Assembly: GCA_910585855.1 (NCBI GenBank)
Contig: CAJUGZ010000051.1
Location: forward strand, 1-18,025
Direction of reading: 5' to 3'
DNA: 18,025 nt
Source: an uncultured Lachnospiraceae bacterium
GTDB taxonomy: Bacteria; Bacillota_A; Clostridia; Lachnospirales; Lachnospiraceae
In this document: piece after piece, positions 11,444 through 18,025 of the stretch
How positions within the stretch are numbered: position 1 is the first letter of the stretch
How the letters are laid out: each line of letters begins with the position of its first letter
Made by a program: the position numbers and the translations under genes
Notes under the pieces: model-generated
Told to the model about the DNA's origin: nothing
Databases searched by the model: none
What the model saw: the letters and a program-made list of their open reading frames with translations, nothing else

Positions 11444-13045
11444 CTAACAAGGGGAGCGTTTAATCAACCGATCATTTCCCAAATAAAACTGGCAGTAATG
11501 TTCTGTATTCATTACATAAAGCACTTCTTCATCAATCACCAATTTTACTCCCGGATGTATATCTTTCCAAACTTTTACCCTTGCATCCTTAACACCATCC
11601 ATACATTCATACATCTGATCTAATTCCGGCTGAATCTTCTGCAAACGCTTTTCAATCTCACTATATTCCTGTAATATCTTCTGAAACTCTACTACTTTAT
11701 CTACAGTTAGCTGACCTCTCTTTTTCTTTACCTGAAATACATCAATCATTTTTCTTGCCTTATCCCGGCTTGTTTCTAACTGACGCTGCTCGTTTTCTAG
11801 AGTTTCCATTCGACTCTGCATAATTGGATCAACTCCTACTTCTAAAATAGTATTTCCTCCCATCGGCGATCCTGCTATCTGTGTTTCAATCAGCACAGCC
11901 GAACGCACATGCCCGCCTACAATCAAACCTTTCTTTCCGCTTACATAGATTCCTTCTTTTGCAGATACCTGACTGTGCAGAATACTTTCTGTTGTAATAG
12001 AACTGCTGGTCAATACAGATGCACTTTCAATAAATTTTGCAATAATTGCTCCTTGTGCCTGCAAAATTCCCTTACCCATTCCCTGAATTCCCCGTTTTAA
12101 AATAATCTGACCCTGTGCAATAATTTTTGCTCCCTCTACTACCCCCTCGACTTCTACATCTCCAGATGCAATAATCGTAAACCCGGAACAAACATGCCCC
12201 TTTACTGTTACATTTCCGTCATAACGGATATTTCCGGTCGAAGCATCCACATTCTCTTCCACAACATAGGTATTGGCTACCACAATCTTTTCATCGGAAG
12301 ACAACATAACATGTCCATCCATCTCTGCAGTTACAGAAAGCTGATCTTTTGAAAGAATAACTCCTTTTCCATATTTTAAATAGGCAGACTTTACCATCTT
12401 TGGTACAAGCCGTACACCATAGACGCTGACTCCCTCTGTTCCGCACTTTTCCTTCTCTAATGTCGCCAAAACATCCCCTGCCTTGACATGATTAATTGCG
12501 TCCAAATCATAAAAATCTACCGAACCGTCCTGATTTAACCTTGGTCTGGCATTTGGTTTTAAATTAAAACAATAATGAATTTCCGCATCCTTTCCCTCTA
12601 CTAAAGGAACACCTTCTGCAAATAGATAGTTTTTGCAATACTCCCGTTTTTGAATAAAAGTATCTATTGCATCCTCTATAATACCATATTGGATGCCCTG
12701 ATAAGAAAGTGCACGTAAAATCTCTTCTTTCTTAATATATGCTTTATTATCGGAAGGCGGATAAAATCTCACTGTTACTTTCATATTATCTGCGGAAACC
12801 TTTACCGACATTTCCTCTCGAATCGTCGGAATCTTTTTATTAAACAGACAAATCTTGGTTTCTTTCTCTAAATGCCCGACTGCATATTTCACACGGGACA
12901 ATTCGGCTGAAATTTCATGATTCTTTAAATATTCCAACACTTCATCTATCTTCAACGGCTCACCGTTATCCTGAGCAGGAAATAATTCCAAAAAAGTTCC
13001 TTCTTCACCTGATCTAACTCCAAAATAACCATTTCTATCTGCCAT
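11444..13045 (-). CDS. FapA family protein (DUF342)
   Basis: A 533-aa protein of the FapA/DUF342 family, commonly found next to fliA/sigD in clostridial flagellar operons; the biochemical role is unresolved. The start is ATG 13045 (MADRNGYFGV), eight bases after GGAGG and 22 bp past the fliA stop; an upstream TTG in the same frame (13081) has no ribosome site. The N-terminal third is mixed alpha/beta. The centre holds the family core (NLKPNARPRLNQDGSVDFYDLDAINHVKAGDVLA, and later a right-handed beta-helix-like run such as NIRYDGNVTVKGHVCSGFTIIASGDVEVEGVVEGAKI). The C-terminus is a coiled coil (about 415-490) followed by a short beta segment. No signal peptide or membrane helix, so it is cytosolic. 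Confidence 0.9.
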   Translation of the reverse strand: MADRNGYFGVRSGEEGTFLELFPAQDNGEPLKIDEVLEYLKNHEISAELSRVKYAVGHLEKETKICLFNKKIPTIREEMSVKVSADNMKVTVRFYPPSDNKAYIKKEEILRALSYQGIQYGIIEDAIDTFIQKREYCKNYLFAEGVPLVEGKDAEIHYCFNLKPNARPRLNQDGSVDFYDLDAINHVKAGDVLATLEKEKCGTEGVSVYGVRLVPKMVKSAYLKYGKGVILSKDQLSVTAEMDGHVMLSSDEKIVVANTYVVEENVDASTGNIRYDGNVTVKGHVCSGFTIIASGDVEVEGVVEGAKIIAQGQIILKRGIQGMGKGILQAQGAIIAKFIESASVLTSSSITTESILHSQVSAKEGIYVSGKKGLIVGGHVRSAVLIETQIAGSPMGGNTILEVGVDPIMQSRMETLENEQRQLETSRDKARKMIDVFQVKKKRGQLTVDKVVEFQKILQEYSEIEKRLQKIQPELDQMYECMDGVKDARVKVWKDIHPGVKLVIDEEVLYVMNTEHYCQFYLGNDRLIKRSPC

Positions 13046-13067
13046 AACAGCCGCCTCCATGCTTTCT

Positions 13068-13838
13068 TTATGATACCCCAAACAGTATACCTATCTGAGC
13101 TCCCAGTTTTTGTTTCATTTTCTGAAGTGCTTTTGTATGAAGCTGCGAAATTCTAGACTCCGATACTTCCATAATCGCACTTACTTCTTTTAAAGTTAAT
13201 TCTTCATAATAGTAAAGTACTATTACTTTTCGCTCTTTTTCTGTCAGTCCCTCTAATGCCTGTGCAAGAAGCTGTTTTAATTCCTCTCTTTCTACAACCT
13301 CTTCTGGACTGTCAAATCTCGCCTGAAGACCAGCATCTGTATAAATTTCTGTTCCTTGATCCATATATTCATCCAGTGAAATCAAACCGGATGCCTTTGT
13401 CTGACCCTGCCAAGTATAATATTCATCCAAAGAAATTTCCAATTCTTTTGCCATTTCTTCATCGGTAGCCTGACGGCCTAATTCTTTTTCCAATTTCATT
13501 AAAGCAGTATCCATTCGCTTTTGTTTTTGACGCAGCGTTCTTGGAATCCAGTCCATTTTGCGAATCTGATCTAAAATTGCTCCACGTATTCTTAAACTGG
13601 CATAGGTTTCGAACTTGATTCCTTTTTCATAATCAAACTTATCAATCGCATCGATCAGACCAAAGATTCCATAGCTGACCAAATCTTCATATTCTACATT
13701 ATCTCCTAAGTACATACTCAATCTGCCTGCAATAATTTTAACCAGTTGAGCATACTCTAAGATAATCTGCTCTCGAATCTCTGGTTTCTTTGATTTTGTA
13801 TAGGATTCCCATAATTTATTTTTAGCGCTCTCGTCCAA
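13068..13838 (-). CDS. fliA: Flagellar RNA polymerase sigma factor FliA/SigD
   Basis: A 256-aa sigma-28 family protein (fliA, sigD in Bacillus). Region 2 (about 25-95) has NVEYEDLVSYGIFGLIDAIDKFD and FETYASLRIRGAILDQIRKMDWIPR; region 3 (about 100-150) has LEKELGRQATDEEMAKELEIS; region 4 (about 190-245) has LTEKERKVIVLYYYEELTLKEVSAIMEVSESRISQLHTKAL. All are typical of the family. Translation starts at TTG 13838, eight bases after GGAGG; a weak start codon is common for regulatory sigma factors. It transcribes late flagellar and chemotaxis genes and is held by FlgM in other bacteria; no flgM is in the window. Its place after cheD matches the Bacillus fla/che order. Confidence 0.96.
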   Translation of the reverse strand: MDESAKNKLWESYTKSKKPEIREQIILEYAQLVKIIAGRLSMYLGDNVEYEDLVSYGIFGLIDAIDKFDYEKGIKFETYASLRIRGAILDQIRKMDWIPRTLRQKQKRMDTALMKLEKELGRQATDEEMAKELEISLDEYYTWQGQTKASGLISLDEYMDQGTEIYTDAGLQARFDSPEEVVEREELKQLLAQALEGLTEKERKVIVLYYYEELTLKEVSAIMEVSESRISQLHTKALQKMKQKLGAQIGILFGVS

Positions 13839-13879
13839 TCAGGCCACCTCCAACAGATATTCCTTCCTTCTTTTTTATA

Positions 13880-14230
13880 TTATATAATCTGCATATCCTC
13901 TGCAGCCCCTGTAGTCCCTGCAGCCCTTGTCCCCGTTTCTGTATTTTCCCCTTCCCCTTTTTCTGCCGCCTCTGCCAACAATGCTTCTTCTTGAAGACGC
14001 TTCTCTTCTTCCTCCTGACGAAGCCTTTCTGCTTCCCGCTCTTCCATCTGCTTGACATTACTGTTTACAATACTTCTTGCTATCAATCCGACAAAGTAAA
14101 AAATCAACATTGCCACGAAAATCACCAGAAGAGATCTTGTTACATCATAACGGTTTTTTATTGAAATTAAACTCGAAATCAACCCTGCCAACAGCATAAT
14201 CAGCAGCGGAATCAGATTTCTCTTTTTCAT
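13880..14230 (-). CDS. Small two-TM protein with charged coiled coil, between cheD and fliA
   Basis: A 116-aa protein. The start is ATG 14230 (MKKRNLIPLL), seven bases after GGAGG; an upstream in-frame start at 14254 precedes that site. Two membrane helices (about 5-23 and 29-54) are joined by a tight basic loop (SIKNRYD), then comes a Glu/Arg/Gln-rich coiled coil (about 60-95: EEREAERLRQEEEEKRLQEEALLAEAAE) and a short Gly/Thr/Ala end. No enzyme motif. In Bacillus, fliA follows cheD directly, so this is an insertion in the order, seemingly clostridial. It may be a membrane scaffold of the flagellar apparatus; function unknown. The 3' end is locally GC-rich with short CTGCAG-type repeats encoding the Gly-Thr-Ala tail. 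Confidence 0.8.
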   Translation of the reverse strand: MKKRNLIPLLIMLLAGLISSLISIKNRYDVTRSLLVIFVAMLIFYFVGLIARSIVNSNVKQMEEREAERLRQEEEEKRLQEEALLAEAAEKGEGENTETGTRAAGTTGAAEDMQII

Positions 14231-14289
14231 ATTTTGTCCTCCATTACAAGACAACCAAAGTGAGAAGCCAAAAAACTCCTCACTTCGGA

Positions 14290-14781
14290 TTATATCGTCT
14301 TAAGCGGTTTTCCGACTGCACGAATCCGAAGTCTTGCATCTTCCGAATAAAACTCAATCGTCCGCCCATAATTCGCACCCGTATCTTCGGCAAGAATCGG
14401 GATACTAAGCTCCTTTAATTTTATCTTTACTGCTTCTACATTCCGGTCTCCAACCCTCCCGATTGAAGAACTGGTTCCATTAAAAGCAAACATCTGCGCT
14501 CCGCCTGCTATCTTTGCTTTTAACCTTCTTTTATCTGCCCCTAAACTCACCATCTGCTTAATCAACATATCAATTCCCGTATCGGCAAATTTCATCGGAT
14601 TGTTGATTTCTCTGGTAATTTGTTTACTGTCAGGTAGCATTACATGAGCCATTCCGGATACTTTTGTCACTGGATCGAACAGACAGACGCCTACACAGGA
14701 ACCCAGCCCCAGCGTTGTCAGGGCATGTGGTGCCTTACAAGCTTTTAAATCTGCCATTCCTACTTTAATCATCTCGCCCAT
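14290..14781 (-). CDS. cheD: Chemoreceptor glutamine deamidase CheD
   Basis: A 163-aa CheD, which converts receptor glutamines to glutamates and, in Bacillus, is controlled by CheC. The catalytic set is present: Cys29 in GLGSCVGVCLFD, His46 in GMAHVMLP (17 residues after the Cys, as in Thermotoga CheD) and Thr23 six residues before the Cys. The AQMFAF and GRTIEF segments are also typical of the family. ATG 14781 lies five bases after AGGTG, and only 8 bp after the cheC stop, fitting co-translation with its partner. Its likely substrates include receptors such as the one at 2131-3291. Confidence 0.95.
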   Translation of the reverse strand: MGEMIKVGMADLKACKAPHALTTLGLGSCVGVCLFDPVTKVSGMAHVMLPDSKQITREINNPMKFADTGIDMLIKQMVSLGADKRRLKAKIAGGAQMFAFNGTSSSIGRVGDRNVEAVKIKLKELSIPILAEDTGANYGRTIEFYSEDARLRIRAVGKPLKTI

Positions 14782-14789
14782 ATCATCAC

Positions 14790-15398
14790 CTACATTCCCA
14801 AAGCTGATAGAATCCTTGTATAAGACTCCTGATCTGGAATCAATATAAAATATCCCTTTACCTCTACTTCATCTCCAAAATCCGTCTGAATCAATAACAC
14901 TTCATCTCCGATTTTTCCAAATTCGATTGCCGGAACACTTAAAATTGCACCTGCCATATCAATCGATAAATATGGAATGGACATATCAATTTTCATATTC
15001 AGCAGAGAAGCCAGTGCAGAAAGATACGATCCGGTAATAATATTTCCTATCTCACTGATTACAGAATGTTCCAGTTCTCCAAATTCTTCATTTACCGGCA
15101 TCCCGCTGCCTGCCATCATCTGCTCAATCAAATACGTACCTGATTTTTTATCCATTAAAAACATCATCATACCATCGACATCATTTGACAGTGTTACCAT
15201 TACTGCTACCATCAAATCCTCTTCATTTCCAACGACTGAAGCAAGATGCTGAAAATCTACCATTTCCACTTTCGGAACTTTCATATCAATTTTTGCATTA
15301 ATTAACTTTGCCAGAGCTGTTGTTGCATTTCCGGCTCCTATATTTCCAATCTCACGAAGGACATCCATATGCATTGCATCCATTTCACCATATGGCAT
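14790..15398 (-). CDS. cheC: CheY-P phosphatase and CheD-binding protein CheC
   Basis: A 202-aa member of the CheC/CheX/FliY family. Both phosphatase signatures are intact: Glu16 and Asn19 (REIGNIGAGNA) with Pro42, and Glu116 and Asn119 (SEIGNIITGS) with Pro142, each with 22 residues between Asn and Pro. It is therefore expected to be an active CheY-P phosphatase with two sites, like Bacillus CheC, and to bind CheD in adaptation. No FliN-like C-terminal domain, so it is not FliY. ATG 15398 follows GGGAGGGAG by about ten bases; the gene lies 21 bp after cheW. Confidence 0.95.
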   Translation of the reverse strand: MPYGEMDAMHMDVLREIGNIGAGNATTALAKLINAKIDMKVPKVEMVDFQHLASVVGNEEDLMVAVMVTLSNDVDGMMMFLMDKKSGTYLIEQMMAGSGMPVNEEFGELEHSVISEIGNIITGSYLSALASLLNMKIDMSIPYLSIDMAGAILSVPAIEFGKIGDEVLLIQTDFGDEVEVKGYFILIPDQESYTRILSALGM

Positions 15399-15419
15399 AG
15401 TTTATCTCCCTCCCTACCT

Positions 15420-15887
15420 TTATTTTTCCTCTGATACCAGACTAATAATATTGATAATCGAAATTAATTCGTTCTCATGTTTTCCAATCATGGAGATATA
15501 CTGCGTTCGGCTGTCTGCTGCATTGGTTGTCACTTTTTCCATATCAGTTTCTTTTAAAGAAACTACCTCTCTTACCGCATCCACGATAATGCCTACCGTA
15601 CTTTGTTTATCTAGCTTTAGTATAATAATTCTGGTATCTTTTGTTTCTTCCATTTTTTCCATATTAAACTTAACACGCAAATCCATTACCGGAATTACTT
15701 CTCCACGCAGATTGATTACCCCTTTAAAATAGCGCTGTACTTTTGGTACTCGTGTAATTTTCTGCATCCGAACGATATTGTCAATATATTTGATATCAAT
15801 TCCGTACTGTTCATTATCAATCTTTATCACTATGTACTGTGTAATCTGTTCCTCTTCTTTTTGCATTTCCAGAGCCTGTTCGTCCAA
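15420..15887 (-). CDS. cheW: Chemotaxis coupling protein CheW
   Basis: A 155-aa single-domain SH3-like adaptor joining receptors to CheA. Typical stretches: QYIVIKIDNEQYGIDIKYIDNIVR, TRVPKVQRYFKGVINLRGEVIPVMDLRVKF and VGIIVDAVREVVSL. The start chosen is TTG 15887, eight bases after GGGAGG; the GTG at 15896 in frame overlaps the ribosome site and is unlikely. The Glu/Gln-rich first dozen residues (LDEQALEMQKEEEQ) are a family-style extension. It lies 15 bp after cheA, so the two are co-transcribed. Confidence 0.95.
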   Translation of the reverse strand: MDEQALEMQKEEEQITQYIVIKIDNEQYGIDIKYIDNIVRMQKITRVPKVQRYFKGVINLRGEVIPVMDLRVKFNMEKMEETKDTRIIILKLDKQSTVGIIVDAVREVVSLKETDMEKVTTNAADSRTQYISMIGKHENELISIINIISLVSEEK

Positions 15888-15902
15888 ATCTGTCACCTCC
15901 CG

Positions 15903-18014
15903 TTAAAACAATGTACCCGGTTCAAGAATCAATGCCACTTCCCCATCACCTAAAATCGTTGCTCCACTAATCAGCTTATTGTTATTTAGATATTTTCCAA
16001 GTGACTTAATTACGATTTCTTGCTGTCCGATTAATTCGTCTACTACAAGTCCTGCCAGCTTATCTCCCTTCTGGATAATTACCACAATCAAACTCTCTGA
16101 CTGACTAGAACTTTCTACATCCAGTACCTCATTTAAACGGATCAATGGAATTACTTTTCCACGCAGATGAATCACTTCTTTTCCGCTTACATATTTTACT
16201 TCATCAATCGAAACATCTTCCAAAGTCTGAATGGTACTAAGCGGAATCGCATATTTTTCATCTCCTAAAATAACCATCAAAGACTGAATAATTGCCAAAG
16301 TCAAAGGCAGACGAATAATAAACGTACTTCCTGCTCCTAACTCGGTCTTTACCTCGATATCGCCGCCCAAACCTTCGATTTTGGTTCTTACAACGTCTAA
16401 TCCTACTCCACGCCCCGATACATCGGTAATCTTTTCTGCAGTTGAAAAACTTGGACGGAACAATAAATCAATTGCTCCTTTATCGTCTAAATTATCCGCC
16501 TGCTCCTGTGTCAGTGCACCTTTTTCTACCGCTTTTCGCTTTACTTGTTCTACATCAATTCCGTTTCCATCATCTCTTACTTCAATTACAACATTGTTTC
16601 CATCCTGATAAGCATCCAAAAAGATAGAACCAATCTCCGGTTTTCCTCTTTCTAAACGTACTTCTGCACTCTCTAATCCATGGTCTGCCGAATTTCTTAA
16701 AATATGCATCAAAGGATCTCCGATTTCATCAATTACCGTACGATCTAATTCGGTATCTTCTCCACTCATAAAAAGTTCCATTTTTTTATTCAGCTTTTTG
16801 CTTAAATCACGAATCATACGTGGGAAGCGGCTTACTACACTTTCAATCGGCACCATTCGAACTTTCATAACTGACTCATGCAGATTGGTAGTAATACTCT
16901 CCAAATACTCTACCTGTTCCCTTAAATTCTGAGAAACTGCACCGCTGTTGCCGTCACTGACCGAAACAATTCCGTTCTTTGCAATAATCAGCTCACTTAC
17001 CAGATTCATCAATACATCCAGTTTTTCAATATCTACACGCACGGAACGATTGACTACTGGTTTTCCGCCTGCATTTGCTCCGTTTGCAGGTGCTTGTTTC
17101 GGACTTGCCGATTTTACAGGGCTTTGTACCGACGCTGCCTGTACTTTATTCTCCTCTGCTGCTGTCTTTTCTTCTTTCTTTTCTGCAGACACTGCTTCTG
17201 GTTCTTCTGTAGTAGGAAGCTCTTCCCCTACTGCCGACTTAATCTCAGAAACATTCATAATTGCATTATAGATTTCTTCATATGGCTCTTTTGATATTAC
17301 AAATATACTAAAATCAAAGTCAAATTTTTCATCTTCAATGTCCTGTACACTTGGAACAGAACAAATCACTTCTCCATGCGGCTCAATACTTTTAAATACC
17401 AAAAATGCCCTTGCTGACTTTAAAATACAGTTTTCATCCACTGTTACAGTAATACCGTAAAATTTCATTCCAGCACTTACTGCTTCTTTTGCTGCATGAA
17501 GTTCAAAGTCTTTTAGTTTAATTGTTTTGTAGTTCTTTCCTGCTGTACTGTCTTCTTTTGCACCCTGCGGTTCAGATGCTGCTTTTTGCTCCTGCGGCTT
17601 TTCATTTAATGTATCCACCGTAGCATCCGCACCGCCTTTTAGTACGGCATTTAATCTTGCTATAATCGGTTCGTTATCCTCTGTTCCTTCATCCTGAAAC
17701 TCCATAATATTTGTCAGATAAGCCTCTAGCGCATCCAGACACTGAAATACAATATCTACAATATTAGCATTGATTTTCATCTTACCAGAACGTACTTCGG
17801 AGAATACATTTTCCATATCATGCGTTAAACGCTGCATCCTTTTATAGCCCATTGTACCTGCCATTCCTTTTAAAGAATGGGCAGCACGGAAAATCTCATT
17901 GACAGTTTCTTCATTCTCCGGCTCTTTTTCTAAAATCAGCAGTTGATTGTTTAAACTTTCCAAATGTTCCTTTGTTTCATCGATAAAAATCTCAAGATAT
18001 TGACTTACATCCAT
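15903..18014 (-). CDS. cheA: Chemotaxis histidine kinase CheA
   Basis: Complete 703-aa CheA. P1 phosphotransfer domain 1-105 with His46 in RAAHSLKGMAGTMGY; linker rich in Glu/Ala/Gln; P2 response-regulator docking domain about 165-255; a second linker rich in Ala, Pro, Glu and Lys (265-320); P3 dimerisation 325-390 (VRVDIEKLDVLMNLVSELIIAKN); P4 kinase 391-570 with N-box HILRNSADHGLE (437-448), G1 VRDDGNGID, F-box PSFSTAEK and G2 GRGVGLD; P5 CheW-like domain 575-703 with HLRGKVIPLIRL. All catalytic motifs are intact. ATG 18014 is 11 bp from the window edge, so its ribosome site is not visible, but the N-terminus MDVSQYLEIFIDETKEHL matches the usual CheA start. Confidence 0.97.
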   Translation of the reverse strand: MDVSQYLEIFIDETKEHLESLNNQLLILEKEPENEETVNEIFRAAHSLKGMAGTMGYKRMQRLTHDMENVFSEVRSGKMKINANIVDIVFQCLDALEAYLTNIMEFQDEGTEDNEPIIARLNAVLKGGADATVDTLNEKPQEQKAASEPQGAKEDSTAGKNYKTIKLKDFELHAAKEAVSAGMKFYGITVTVDENCILKSARAFLVFKSIEPHGEVICSVPSVQDIEDEKFDFDFSIFVISKEPYEEIYNAIMNVSEIKSAVGEELPTTEEPEAVSAEKKEEKTAAEENKVQAASVQSPVKSASPKQAPANGANAGGKPVVNRSVRVDIEKLDVLMNLVSELIIAKNGIVSVSDGNSGAVSQNLREQVEYLESITTNLHESVMKVRMVPIESVVSRFPRMIRDLSKKLNKKMELFMSGEDTELDRTVIDEIGDPLMHILRNSADHGLESAEVRLERGKPEIGSIFLDAYQDGNNVVIEVRDDGNGIDVEQVKRKAVEKGALTQEQADNLDDKGAIDLLFRPSFSTAEKITDVSGRGVGLDVVRTKIEGLGGDIEVKTELGAGSTFIIRLPLTLAIIQSLMVILGDEKYAIPLSTIQTLEDVSIDEVKYVSGKEVIHLRGKVIPLIRLNEVLDVESSSQSESLIVVIIQKGDKLAGLVVDELIGQQEIVIKSLGKYLNNNKLISGATILGDGEVALILEPGTLF

Positions 18015-18025
18015 AATTACTGCAC

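Overview
The window looks like the chromosome of a flagellated, low-GC Firmicute, most likely a motile member of the Lachnospiraceae. Grounds: AT-rich DNA, strong GGAGG ribosome binding sites, sigma-A type promoters, a CheC/CheD chemotaxis system, and a fla/che gene order that runs toward rpsB-tsf as in Bacillus. The species is an inference from gene content only.

Left part (1-5580): the 3' end of an unrecognised Cys-rich gene; a YkpA-type ABC-F ATPase; a membrane-anchored chemoreceptor without a sensor domain, convergent with it across a shared terminator; a tRNA-Thr(GGT) with unusual D- and T-arms but its own textbook promoter and terminator; and a three-gene envelope-stress-like unit on the minus strand (an exported protein with a six-residue cysteine repeat and His tail, then a terminator-like hairpin, then an ECF sigma factor and an RsgI-like membrane anti-sigma factor).

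Middle (5580-9070): the rpsB-tsf operon on the minus strand, with a structured leader ahead of rpsB and a long hairpin between the genes; then two plus-strand genes, a small phage-type GDY(I)-motif protein and a cytosolic NodB-fold deacetylase, separated by a strong terminator.

Right part (9075-18014): the 3' end of a fla/che operon on the minus strand. It reads cheA, cheW, cheC, cheD, a small two-TM protein, the flagellar sigma factor fliA (sigD), a FapA/DUF342 protein, a small charged protein, a SwrB-like (DUF6115-type) membrane coiled-coil protein and a membrane-anchored MltG-like LysM-fold protein without the catalytic domain. CheA and CheW signal from receptors such as the one at 2131, CheC and CheD handle adaptation, and FliA drives late flagellar genes.

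The most unusual non-coding signal is a 157-bp element in two copies (3710-3866 and 10901-11057). Its core is almost identical, while the arms of its closing stem differ in sequence yet stay complementary, and an internal hairpin shows a compensatory change. Three further intergenic spots carry only its GCGTCC-type end. I could not match it to a known RNA or mobile element family.
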